The notes under the pieces are model-generated. The model saw only the letters and a program-made list of their open reading frames with translations, had not been told where the DNA came from and made no database searches. A stretch of DNA of 64,000 bases, from assembly GCA_024128875.1 (NCBI GenBank), contig JAMYFF010000001.1:806001-870000 (forward strand). The letters run 5' to 3'. The position numbers were made by a program, and so were the translations under genes. Positions 35,172 through 43,551 of this stretch are shown one piece after another; the first letter of the stretch is position 1; each line of letters begins with the position of its first letter. This DNA is from Salinilacustrithrix flava (lineage in GTDB: Bacteria > Actinomycetota > Acidimicrobiia > Acidimicrobiales > Salinilacustritrichaceae).

Positions 35172-36785
35172 ATGACCGTGACTGAAACCCAAGCGCCGCC
35201 TGCGGCCACCACCCCCGCTCCGGCCCTGGAGCCGCCTCGCCCCGCCACCGGCCTCGCCGCGGTGCTGGGCACGGGCGAGCACCGCACCATCGGGCGGCTG
35301 TGGATCTTCACCTCCTTCGCCTACCTGCTCGTCGCCGGCGTGGCCGGCGCCCTGGTGGGCGTCGAGAAGGTCGACACCGACGGCCTGGGCGACGTGCTCG
35401 GCGCCGACGTCTTCGGTGAGACCCTCAGCCTCCACGGCATCGCCGGCACCTTCCTGTTCCTGCTGCCGCTCTTCATCGGCCTCGGCATCCACGTGGTGCC
35501 GGCCCAGGTCGGAGCGGCCACGGTCGCCTTCCCCCGAGCCGCCGCCGCGGCCTTCTGGACCTACCTCCTCGGCGGGGCGGTGCTCATCGCCTCCTTCGTG
35601 GCCGACGGCGGCCCCTTCGGCGCCGACAGCCGCTTCGTGGAGCTGTTCGTCGCCTCCTTCATCGCCGTGCTGCTCGCCCTGGTCCTCGGCACCATCTGCG
35701 TCGCCACCACGGCGGTCGCCCTGCGCACCACCGGCATGGGCCTCCACCGCACGCCGCTGTTCGCCTGGTCGAGCCTCGTCACCGCCGTCCTGGTCGTCCT
35801 CCAGCTCCCGGTCCTCGCCGGCCTGATGCTGCTGGTCTACGTCGACCACCGCTACGGCCCGACCTTCCTCGGCGGCAGCGACGGCGTCCTCGACCGCATC
35901 GCCTGGGCCTGGTCCCAGCCCAGCGCCTACCTGTTCGCCATCCCGGTCCTCGGCATCATCGGCGACATCGTCCCCGTGTCGGCCCGCACCCGCCTCTCCA
36001 AGCACCGCATCGCCCAGGGCGCCATCGGTGCCTTCGGCGCCCTCGCCTTCGGCGCCTGGGCCATGCCGGGCTTCGGCGCCGACGGTGCGGCACCGCTGCT
36101 CCACGTCGGCGACGTGCCCTTCTACGCCTTCTCGATCCTGATCCTGTTCCCCGCCCTCGCCTTCGCCGGCCTGCTCGGCGACACGGTGCGCCGGGGCTCG
36201 CTCCGGGTCACCAGCCCGCTGCTCTGGGGCATCGCCTCCCTGCTGATGCTCCTCACCGGCATCCTCAACGGGATCCTGGTGGCGATCGAGCCGCTCGACC
36301 TGATCCAGACCACGGCCCAGACGGCACAGATCCACTACGTGCTCGTCGCCTCGCTGCTCGGGCTCTTCGCCGGCCTCGCCCACTGGGCGCCCCGCCTGTT
36401 CGGCACCCCGGTGCAGGAGGTCGCGTCGAAGGGGCTGGCCGCCCTCGGCCTGCTCGGCACGATCCTGCTCTGCCTGCCCGACGTCATCACCGGCTTCCTC
36501 GAGCAGGCCTGGCGCCTGCAGGGCGTGAGCGGCGACGACGTCGACGCGGTGGAGGCGCTCAACATCGTCAGCATCGCCGGCGGCCTGCTCCTGGCGCTCG
36601 TCGCCGTCGCCTTCGTCGGCCTGGTCCTCAAGGCCGCGGCCGGGCGGGACCTCGACGGAGACGATCCGTGGGAGGGCAACACCCTCGAGTGGGCGCCCGC
36701 TGGCGCGACGCCCGCGATCACCTCGGAGGCCCCGGTGTACGACGCCCGCCACGGCGCCGGCCCCTCGACCACGGAGGCGAAGTGA
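35172..36785 (+). CDS. degenerate cytochrome c oxidase subunit I-like protein without copper-B site
   Basis: This 537-residue, roughly 12-helix protein is clearly homologous to CtaD but has lost its active site. His88 (LSLHGIAGTF) and His388 (AQIHYVL) match the two low-spin heme a ligands. The high-spin heme ligand is Gln386. The copper-B ligand of GHPEVY is Gln249 in SQPSAY, although Tyr253 remains. The two adjacent copper-B histidines are Met298-Pro299. It should bind at most one bis-His heme and cannot reduce oxygen. The ATG at 35172 has GGAGGAG upstream, and a TACTGT box may lie near 35085. It overlaps the next gene by one base, in the same operon as the intact oxidase. Confidence 0.85.
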   Translation: MTVTETQAPPAATTPAPALEPPRPATGLAAVLGTGEHRTIGRLWIFTSFAYLLVAGVAGALVGVEKVDTDGLGDVLGADVFGETLSLHGIAGTFLFLLPLFIGLGIHVVPAQVGAATVAFPRAAAAAFWTYLLGGAVLIASFVADGGPFGADSRFVELFVASFIAVLLALVLGTICVATTAVALRTTGMGLHRTPLFAWSSLVTAVLVVLQLPVLAGLMLLVYVDHRYGPTFLGGSDGVLDRIAWAWSQPSAYLFAIPVLGIIGDIVPVSARTRLSKHRIAQGAIGAFGALAFGAWAMPGFGADGAAPLLHVGDVPFYAFSILILFPALAFAGLLGDTVRRGSLRVTSPLLWGIASLLMLLTGILNGILVAIEPLDLIQTTAQTAQIHYVLVASLLGLFAGLAHWAPRLFGTPVQEVASKGLAALGLLGTILLCLPDVITGFLEQAWRLQGVSGDDVDAVEALNIVSIAGGLLLALVAVAFVGLVLKAAAGRDLDGDDPWEGNTLEWAPAGATPAITSEAPVYDARHGAGPSTTEAK

Positions 36786-37423
36786 TGGCCACGGCCACCG
36801 CGACCACCCCCACCCCCGAACGGCTCCCGCTCCGCCTGGAGGACGTGCCGCCGGCACCGCCTCGCCGGCCCCGGGTGCTCCTCATCGGCACCGCCCTGGC
36901 CTCGGCGGCCTCGATCGCCCTGTTCGGCGGTCTGCTCTCGGCCTACTTCGCCCTCCGGGCCGACGTGGTCGGCCAGGGCGAGCAGTGGCTGCCCGACGGC
37001 TCCACCATCCCGCTGTCCCCGGGCAACATGACGATGGTGACGCTGGTGATGTCGCTGATCACGGCGCAGTGGGCCGTGCACGCCGGCAAGCAGCAGGATC
37101 GTGGCCACGCGTACTTCGCCCTCGGCCTCACCGTGCTGCTCGGCATCGCCCACGTCGTGCAGCTCGGCTTCCTGTTCACGCAGTGGGAGCTCCCGCTCAA
37201 CGGCGAGCCGACGACGCAGGCCGTGCTGCTCTTCACGATCCTGGGTCTCCACGTCGCCATGGTCGCCGCCGCCCTGATCTTCTTCACCCTCATGCTGCTC
37301 CGCAGCCTCGGCGGCCAGTTCACCGGCCGCGACGTCGAGGGCCTGTCCGCTGCCGCTCTGTACTGGTACGTGACCGTCGGGATCTTCGTGGTCCTCTGGT
37401 ACGGCATCTTGATCGTGAAGTAG
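36785..37423 (+). CDS. cytochrome c oxidase subunit III-like protein, divergent
   Basis: This 212-residue membrane protein has five or six helices and resembles COX3: LFGGLLSAYFALRADV with the usual aromatic-Arg, TILGLHVAMVAAALIF near residue 150, and a last helix YWYVTVGIFVVLWYGI. The canonical YWHFVD of subunit III is changed to YWYVTV, so it is divergent like the subunit I homologue just upstream, which it overlaps by one base (TGATG). It is distinct from the standard CtaE at 41489. The two divergent proteins probably act together. Confidence 0.78.
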   Translation: MATATATTPTPERLPLRLEDVPPAPPRRPRVLLIGTALASAASIALFGGLLSAYFALRADVVGQGEQWLPDGSTIPLSPGNMTMVTLVMSLITAQWAVHAGKQQDRGHAYFALGLTVLLGIAHVVQLGFLFTQWELPLNGEPTTQAVLLFTILGLHVAMVAAALIFFTLMLLRSLGGQFTGRDVEGLSAAALYWYVTVGIFVVLWYGILIVK

Positions 37424-37433
37424 GCGAGCACCG

Positions 37434-38231
37434 ATGATCACCACCGGTTCCAAGTTCTTCTACGGCGTCGCCGCCCTCCTGGCCCTGGCCGCCGTCGTGT
37501 ACGGCTACGCCAGCGGCGGCGGGGGCGTCGGCCCGATCAGCGTCGGCTACAAGGGCGGCGTCGGCGAGCACCTCGGCTACGGCATCCTGCTCGCCGGAGC
37601 GGTGTCCGCCCTGTTCGCCGGGTTCTGCGCCACCGCCTTCCGCGACGCCGACCCCGAGCCCACCGCCGCCCTCCTCGGCACCGAGACCGTCCCGGACGCC
37701 ACCCCCACGGGCTCGTCCTTCTGGCCGGTCGTCGCCGCCTTCGGCGTGGTGCTCACGGTCGTGGGCGTCGTGCTCAACAACGTCTTCTTCGTCGCCGGGC
37801 TCATCGCCCTGGGTGCGGTCGCCATCGAGTGGACCATGCAGGCCTGGGCCGAGCGGGCCACCGGCGACCCCGCCGTGAACCGCGAGATCCGCAACCGGAT
37901 CATGTTCCCCATCGAGGTCCCGCTGGCCGGCGCGCTGGCCATCGCGATCGTCGTGATCGGCTACTCACGGGTGTTCCTGGCCGTCAGCAAGCTGGGGGCT
38001 GTCTGGATCGCGCTGGCGATCGCGGCCACCATCTTCATCATCGGCACGATCCTCTCGCTCCGGCCCCGCATCCGCACCGACCTCGTCGCCGGCGTGCTCG
38101 CCGCCGCCGCGGTGGTCACCATCGGCCTCGGCATCTTCGGCGCCGTCGCCGGCGAGCGCGACTTCGAGCACCACGGTGAGGACCACGCCGAGAGCACCGT
38201 CGAGGGCGCCAGCTCCGAGGAGAGCAACTGA
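37434..38231 (+). CDS. unknown polytopic membrane protein of the oxidase operon
   Basis: This 265-residue protein has about seven hydrophobic segments and a His/Glu-rich tail (ERDFEHHGEDHAEST). The region RDADPEPTAALLGTE is a polar loop. I recognise no named domain; proteins of this kind occur in actinobacterial oxidase clusters, but that is general knowledge and not a match I could verify. Its stop overlaps the ctaC start by one base, so it is part of the operon. The histidine tail could bind metal. Confidence 0.72.
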   Translation: MITTGSKFFYGVAALLALAAVVYGYASGGGGVGPISVGYKGGVGEHLGYGILLAGAVSALFAGFCATAFRDADPEPTAALLGTETVPDATPTGSSFWPVVAAFGVVLTVVGVVLNNVFFVAGLIALGAVAIEWTMQAWAERATGDPAVNREIRNRIMFPIEVPLAGALAIAIVVIGYSRVFLAVSKLGAVWIALAIAATIFIIGTILSLRPRIRTDLVAGVLAAAAVVTIGLGIFGAVAGERDFEHHGEDHAESTVEGASSEESN

Positions 38232-39439
38232 TGCACCGCTTCCGTTCCGTCGTCGGCAGCGCTCGGGTCCGGAGCTTCGGGCTCCTCGCCCTCGCCGGTC
38301 TCGTCCTCTCCGGCTGCGCCATGAGCCTCGACGGCGACACGCCCCAGACCACCCTCGAGCCCGAGGGCCCGGCCGCCTCCAAGATCGACGGTCTCTCCGA
38401 CCTCACCTTCATCATCGCCGCGGTGGTCTTCGTCCTCGTCGAGGTCGGCGTGCTCTTCGTCGCCTGGAAGTTCCGCAAGCGCAAGGACGACACCGGCGAC
38501 GAGCTGCCCGAGCAGCTCCACGGCAACACCAAGCTCGAGATCGGCTGGACCGCCCTGCCGGCCGTCATCCTCGCCTTCCTCGCCGTGTTCACGGTGAGCA
38601 CGATCCTCGACCTCGCCGAGGACCCCGGCGAGGAGGCCACCCGCATCCGCGTGGTCGGCCAGCAGTGGTGGTGGTCCTACGACTACGACCTCGACGGCGA
38701 CGGCGTGTACGCCGACGGCGACGTCGTCGCCCCGGGCATCGAGAACCCCGAGGAGTACGAGACCGACATCGAGGTCGCCAACGAGATGGTGATCCCCGCC
38801 GGCAAGCCGGTGTACCTCGAGATCGAATCCCGCGACGTGATCCACAGCTTCTGGATCCCGGCACTCAACGGCAAGAAGGACGCCGTCCCCGGCCGCACCC
38901 ACTACCTGTCGCTCGAAGCCGACGAGCCCGGCACCTACGTCGGTCAGTGCACCGAGTACTGCGGCCTGTCGCACGCCTACATGCGCATGGTCGTCCACGC
39001 CCTGCCCGAGGACGAGTACGAGGCCTGGGTCGAGGAGCAGCTCGCCCCCGCCAACGAGCCCGAGACCGCCGAGGAGCAGGCCGGCCTCGAGGTGTTCGAG
39101 GGCCGCTGCGCCAGCTGCCACCTGGTCGAGGGCGTCAACGACGACACCTACGACGGCGCCACCGTCGTGCCCGGAGCCGCACCGAACCTGACCCACTTCG
39201 CCAGCCGTGGCACGTACGCCGGGTCGATCTTCAACCTGTGGCAGGACACGAACGGCAACGACGTGATCGAGTGGGCCGAGATCGGCGGCGAGCTGAACCG
39301 CAACCAGCTCGAAGCGTGGCTGCGCAACCCGCCCGCAGAGAAGCCCATGGCCGCAGACGAAAACCGCGGCATGCCGAACCTCGGCCTCAGCGAGGCCGAC
39401 ATCGACTCCCTGGTCGCCTACCTGACCAGTCTCGACTGA
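38231..39439 (+). CDS. ctaC: cytochrome c oxidase subunit II with fused cytochrome c (caa3 type)
   Basis: This 402-residue lipoprotein has a signal peptide with lipobox LVLSGC (Cys29) and two membrane helices at about 55-80 and 105-127. The extracytoplasmic copper-A domain shows QQWWWSYDY and the ligands His205, Cys240, Glu242, Cys244, His248 and Met251 in GQCTEYCGLSHAYM. A cytochrome c domain follows with CASCH at 293-297 and a likely distal Met near the end (AADENRGMPNLGLS). It accepts electrons from a bc complex or cytochrome c and passes them to subunit I. Confidence 0.95.
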   Translation: MHRFRSVVGSARVRSFGLLALAGLVLSGCAMSLDGDTPQTTLEPEGPAASKIDGLSDLTFIIAAVVFVLVEVGVLFVAWKFRKRKDDTGDELPEQLHGNTKLEIGWTALPAVILAFLAVFTVSTILDLAEDPGEEATRIRVVGQQWWWSYDYDLDGDGVYADGDVVAPGIENPEEYETDIEVANEMVIPAGKPVYLEIESRDVIHSFWIPALNGKKDAVPGRTHYLSLEADEPGTYVGQCTEYCGLSHAYMRMVVHALPEDEYEAWVEEQLAPANEPETAEEQAGLEVFEGRCASCHLVEGVNDDTYDGATVVPGAAPNLTHFASRGTYAGSIFNLWQDTNGNDVIEWAEIGGELNRNQLEAWLRNPPAEKPMAADENRGMPNLGLSEADIDSLVAYLTSLD

Positions 39440-39450
39440 GGAACCACACC

Positions 39451-41496
39451 ATGGCCATCGTCGAACGACCGTCCACGTCCGAGACCCTCGAGCTCGAGGC
39501 CGGGCCCAGGCACGCCACGCCCGAGGACGCCCTCGGCGTCTTCAAGCGCCCCCAGGGCGACACCGGGTGGCGCTCCTGGCTCTTCACCGTCGACCACAAG
39601 CGCATCGGCATCATGTACGGCGCCGCCGCGCTGTTCTTCTTCCTGGTGGGCGGCATCGAGGCGCTGATCATCCGGACCCAGCTGGCGGCACCGGACCAGG
39701 CCCTGATCTCGGCCGACCTCTACAACCAGCTGTTCACGATGCACGGCGTGACGATGATCTTCCTCGTCGTCATGCCCATCGGTGCGGCCTTCGCCAACTT
39801 CCTCATCCCGCTGCAGATCGGGGCCCGCGACGTCGCGTTCCCCCGCCTGAACGCCTTCTCGTTCTGGTGCTTCCTCTTCGGCGGCGTGTTCTTCAACAGC
39901 TCGTGGTTCATCGGCGGCGGCGCCGCCGATGGTGGCTGGTTCGCCTACGCCCCGAACACCTCGGTCATCTTCAGCCCGAGCCACGGCATGGACTTCTACG
40001 CCATCGGCCTGCAGATCACCGGCATCGCCTCACTGGTCGGTGCGATCAACCTGATCGCCACCGTGCTCAACATGCGAGCGCCCGGCATGACCCTCATGAA
40101 GATGCCGGTGTTCACCTGGATGTCGCTGGTGACGCAGTTCCTGCTGCTGTTCGCCATGCCGGTCATCTCGGTGGCGCTGTTCCTGCTCACCTTCGACCGG
40201 CTCTTCGACGCCAACTTCTTCGACGTGAGCGCCGGTGCCGACCCGCTGCTGTGGGAGCACCTGTTCTGGATCTTCGGGCATCCGGAGGTCTACATCATGA
40301 TCCTGCCGGCCTTCGGCATCGTGTCCGAGACCATCCCGGTGTTCTCCCGCAAGCCGATCTTCGGCTACGAGTTCATCGTCTTCTCCGGCGCTGCCATCGG
40401 CTTCATGGGCTGGGGCGTGTGGGCCCACCACATGTTCGCCTCCGGCATCGGGCCGATCTCGGTGGCCGCCTTCGCCGTCTCGACGATGTTCATCGCGGTC
40501 CCGACGGGCGTGAAGATCCTCAACTGGATGGCCACGATGTGGGGCGGCAAGCTCAGCTTCACCACACCGATGCTGTTCTCGATCGGCCTGGTCACGATGT
40601 TCACCATCGGCGGCCTGTCCGGCGTGTCCCACGCCGTCGCCCCGGCCGACACCCAGCAGACCGACACGTACTACATCGTCGCCCACTTCCACTACGTGCT
40701 CTTCGGCGGAGCGCTGTTCGGCTTCGTCGGCGGCTTCTACTACTGGTGGCCCAAGGCCTTCGGCCACATGCTGCGGGAGGGCCTGGGCAAGGCCCACTTC
40801 TGGGTGATGCTGCTCGGCTTCAACCTCACGTTCGGCCCCATGCACGTGCTCGGCCTGCAGGGCATGCCCCGGCGCACGCACAGCTACTTCGACGGCTACG
40901 GCTTCAACGTCTGGAACCTGGTGTCCACCATCGGCGCCTTCCTGATCGCCCTGTCGTTCCTGATCTTCTTCTGGAACATCTGGGTGTCCAAGCGGGACGC
41001 CAAGAAGCCCGAGTGGGTCTCCCCGGGCCCGGATCCGTGGGATGCGCGCTCGATCGAGTGGATGACCGCGTCGCCGGCGCCCAGCCACAACTTCGACCAC
41101 GTCCCCGTCGTCACCCACCGCGACGAGTTCTGGTACCGCAAGTACGGCGAGACCGACGACCACCGCATCGTGCGCATCGCCGCCGCGGAGGACGTCGCCC
41201 AGACCGGCGACCGCACCGACGTGCACCTGCCGGCCCCGTCGTACTGGCCGATCCTGCTGTGCGCCTCGTTCCCGCTCATCGGTTGGGGCCTGATCTTCAA
41301 CCTCGGCATCGCCTTCGCCGGCGGCGCCCTGGCCCTGCTCGCCCTGTACGGGCTGGCGATGGAGCCGGCCGACGACCCCGACGGCGGCCACGGCCACCAC
41401 GACGACCACGTCGACCACAGCCCGACCGACGGCTCCGATGCCGCCGCGTCCCCCACCGACGGGGATGCCGACAAGGAGGCGACCCTCGTTGACTGA
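39451..41496 (+). CDS. ctaD: cytochrome c oxidase subunit I, active form
   Basis: This 681-residue protein carries all ligands: heme a His98 and His414, copper-B His277 in GHPEVY with Tyr281, His326-His327 in WAHHMF, and high-spin heme His412 in VAHFHYV. It reduces oxygen to water and pumps protons. It is about 120 residues longer than typical subunit I; the extra C-terminus holds a probable membrane hairpin (WPILLCASFPLIGWGLIF) and a His/Asp-rich tail. The start is the ATG at 39451, eleven bases after the ctaC stop. Its end overlaps ctaE. Confidence 0.96.
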   Translation: MAIVERPSTSETLELEAGPRHATPEDALGVFKRPQGDTGWRSWLFTVDHKRIGIMYGAAALFFFLVGGIEALIIRTQLAAPDQALISADLYNQLFTMHGVTMIFLVVMPIGAAFANFLIPLQIGARDVAFPRLNAFSFWCFLFGGVFFNSSWFIGGGAADGGWFAYAPNTSVIFSPSHGMDFYAIGLQITGIASLVGAINLIATVLNMRAPGMTLMKMPVFTWMSLVTQFLLLFAMPVISVALFLLTFDRLFDANFFDVSAGADPLLWEHLFWIFGHPEVYIMILPAFGIVSETIPVFSRKPIFGYEFIVFSGAAIGFMGWGVWAHHMFASGIGPISVAAFAVSTMFIAVPTGVKILNWMATMWGGKLSFTTPMLFSIGLVTMFTIGGLSGVSHAVAPADTQQTDTYYIVAHFHYVLFGGALFGFVGGFYYWWPKAFGHMLREGLGKAHFWVMLLGFNLTFGPMHVLGLQGMPRRTHSYFDGYGFNVWNLVSTIGAFLIALSFLIFFWNIWVSKRDAKKPEWVSPGPDPWDARSIEWMTASPAPSHNFDHVPVVTHRDEFWYRKYGETDDHRIVRIAAAEDVAQTGDRTDVHLPAPSYWPILLCASFPLIGWGLIFNLGIAFAGGALALLALYGLAMEPADDPDGGHGHHDDHVDHSPTDGSDAAASPTDGDADKEATLVD

Positions 41497-42154
41497 CACC
41501 GCCCCCGCCCAGGCGGCCGACACGCCCACCGAGGCGACCGGCCCGGCCCCCGACCACCTCGACGGCGTCGACCTCGAGAGCTGGGGCCTCGGCACCAACA
41601 ACGCCACCGGGCTGAGCAACAACAAGCTCGGCATGTGGCTGTTCCTCGGCTCCGACTGCCTGCTGTTCGGCGCGCTGATCTCCACCTACCTGCTGATGCG
41701 CCACCGCGGCACCGGCATCGGCCCCGAGGACGTGTTCGACATCCCGTTCACGTCGGTGTCGAGCTTCGTGCTGCTGATGTCGTCGATGTCGATGGTGTTC
41801 GCCGTCTCCTCGATCGCCCGAGGCGACGACCAGAAGCTGCGCCTGTGGCTCCTGGTCACCTCGCTGCTCGGCGGCACCTTCATCGCCGGCCAGGTCTACG
41901 AGTTCACGTCCTTCTACCGGGAGGGCATGGGCTACACGACGAACCTGTTCTCGTCGGCGTTCTACAGCCTCACCGGCTTCCACGGCGTCCACGTCAGCGT
42001 CGGCATCATCATGCTGATGTCGCTGTTCGTGCTCTCGCTCACCGGCCGGCTCAAGCAGGACCGGGCCGAGACCGTCGAGATCGTCGGCCTGTACTGGCAC
42101 TTCGTCGACATCGTGTGGGTCCTGATCTTCACGATCGTCTACCTCATCCCGTGA
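41489..42154 (+). CDS. ctaE: cytochrome c oxidase subunit III
   Basis: This 221-residue protein has the standard subunit III features: KLGMWLFLGSDCLLFGALISTYL, FTSFYREGMGYTTNLFSSAFYSLTGFHGVHVSVG, and the final GLYWHFVDIVWVLIFTIVYL. The gene begins with TTG at 41489, supported by AAGGAGG ten bases upstream, and overlaps the end of ctaD by eight bases in another frame. It is the canonical partner of ctaD, unlike the divergent homologue at 36785. Confidence 0.92.
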   Translation: MTDTAPAQAADTPTEATGPAPDHLDGVDLESWGLGTNNATGLSNNKLGMWLFLGSDCLLFGALISTYLLMRHRGTGIGPEDVFDIPFTSVSSFVLLMSSMSMVFAVSSIARGDDQKLRLWLLVTSLLGGTFIAGQVYEFTSFYREGMGYTTNLFSSAFYSLTGFHGVHVSVGIIMLMSLFVLSLTGRLKQDRAETVEIVGLYWHFVDIVWVLIFTIVYLIP

Positions 42155-42176
42155 AGCCACGGAGGAGCACGCACCG

Positions 42177-42593
42177 ATGACCGTCACCCACGAGGGCACG
42201 GCCGACGCCGGCTACGAGGCCGCCACGGACGAGGCGCGCCACGAGCACCACCCGAGCGACGCCCAGTACTGGAAGGTCGGGCTCGCCCTCGGCCTCATCA
42301 CCCTGCTCGAGGTCGGCACGTACTTCATCGCCGACCCGCCCTACGACCACGAGCTGGCGCCGCTGCTCATCGGCAGCCTGATCTTCATGATGGTGCTGAA
42401 GTTCATCGTCATCGGCGCGTACTTCATGCACCTGAAGTTCGACAACCGGCTGTTCCGCAACGTCTTCGTCGCCGGTCTGGTCCTGGCGGTGGGCGTGTAC
42501 CTGGCGGTCCTCACCTCCTTCGAGTACTGGAGCGACCGCTACGAGGCCGACACCGGCTCCGAGGATGCCGTCCTCGTCGAGGACGGTTCCTAG
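42177..42593 (+). CDS. cytochrome c oxidase subunit IV (COX4-like)
   Basis: This 138-residue protein has three hydrophobic segments. YWKVGLALGLITLLEVGTYF, KFIVIGAYFMHLKFDNRLF and LVLAVGVYLAVLTSFEYWSD match the small prokaryotic subunit IV family. It lies 22 bases after ctaE, with GGAGG upstream of its ATG. It likely helps assembly or stability of the complex. Confidence 0.9.
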   Translation: MTVTHEGTADAGYEAATDEARHEHHPSDAQYWKVGLALGLITLLEVGTYFIADPPYDHELAPLLIGSLIFMMVLKFIVIGAYFMHLKFDNRLFRNVFVAGLVLAVGVYLAVLTSFEYWSDRYEADTGSEDAVLVEDGS

Positions 42594-42629
42594 GCCGATC
42601 CGACCGCCGGGCGGCCACGGCCCCCGAGC

Positions 42630-43466
42630 TCAGACCAGCGTGACCTCGTCGCCCGCCCGCACCACGCCGGGGCGGGCGACGGTCGCGTAGGCGCCGAGGC
42701 AGGCGAAGGAGCCGAGCTCGTCGGTGCGCCGGTTGATGCGGGCGATGGCCTGGAGCACGGCGGGCTGGCGGGGCAGGTCCTCCTGCTGGGCCACCGTCGT
42801 CATGATGCAGCGTGGCGTGGGGATGCCGATGGCCACCTCGACGGCATCGTCGCCACCCCCGATCCGCAGCGTGCGGTCGGCCCAGTCGTCGTTCTCCGGG
42901 AACCCGGTGAAGCCGGGCGTGTCGAGCACGATGCTCGGCCGGAACCGGCGGACGTCGACGACGAGGTCGTCCCCCGCCGCGGCCAACGTGGCCATCGACG
43001 ACGTGGTCAGCAGGTGCAGCACGCCGAGGTCGACGAAGCCCCGCCCCTCGTCGGAGAGGTTCGTGGGCAGCTCGATCTCCCCCGAGAGCGTGATGCCGTC
43101 GAGCTCGGGCCACTCGGAGTCGTAGGTCCCCTGCTGGCGCCGCTCGGACCGCTCGAGGGCCACGCTGCGCCCGAACAGCGCCTCGAGTGCGAACGGCAGG
43201 CCCCCGTCGTGGACGTGGAAGACGTCGCCAGAGGGCGTGGTGATCTCGACGTCGTCGTCGAGACCGGTGGCGGTGCAGTCCAGGGCCGCCCGCCAGGGGC
43301 GAGGGCGCTTGGCGCTGACCAGCTTGCCGGTCTCGATGTCGCGCAGGGCCCACTCCCGGTCACCGACCATGCCATCCGGGCCGATCTCGACCTCGGCCAG
43401 CTGCTCGCCCTGCATGGACTTCATCGGGAAGCGGTGGATGGAGGCGACGGTGCCGACGACGGTCAT
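42630..43466 (-). CDS. MOSC-domain protein with N-terminal beta-barrel
   Basis: This 278-residue protein begins VASIHRFPMKSMQGEQLAEVEIGPDGMVGDREWAL in outline, the MOSC_N barrel. A MOSC domain follows in the C-terminal half with RFRPSIVLDTP, GFPENDDWADRTLRIG and PTPRCIMTTVAQ, where the Cys is the expected molybdenum or sulfur ligand. Related proteins (mARC, YcbX) reduce N-hydroxylated compounds with molybdenum cofactor. It converges on the cox operon and diverges from ctaG. Confidence 0.88.
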   Translation of the reverse strand: MTVVGTVASIHRFPMKSMQGEQLAEVEIGPDGMVGDREWALRDIETGKLVSAKRPRPWRAALDCTATGLDDDVEITTPSGDVFHVHDGGLPFALEALFGRSVALERSERRQQGTYDSEWPELDGITLSGEIELPTNLSDEGRGFVDLGVLHLLTTSSMATLAAAGDDLVVDVRRFRPSIVLDTPGFTGFPENDDWADRTLRIGGGDDAVEVAIGIPTPRCIMTTVAQQEDLPRQPAVLQAIARINRRTDELGSFACLGAYATVARPGVVRAGDEVTLV

Positions 43467-43539
43467 GGCCGGCGAGTCTGGCCGACCGGCGTGCCCCCTG
43501 CCACCGCTGGCCGACTGTCGCCGATCGGGGGGTGCGCCG

Positions 43540-43545
43540 TAGGCT
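43540..43545 (+). promoter_or_regulatory. -10 hexamer for the CtaG-like gene (leaderless)
   Basis: TAGGCT lies six bases before the GTG at 43552, and no ribosome-binding site is visible. Confidence 0.5.
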
Positions 43546-43551
43546 CCAGCC

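Noticed and set aside
35919..35933. sequencing error as the cause of SQPSAY in the subunit I homologue
   Set aside because: The frame is open and well conserved on both sides, and four other ligand positions are also changed, which no single error explains.
36335..37453. minus-strand open frame opposite the subunit III-like gene
   Set aside because: Its sequence is Glu/Gly/His-rich with no motif, while the plus strand encodes a membrane protein in the cox operon.
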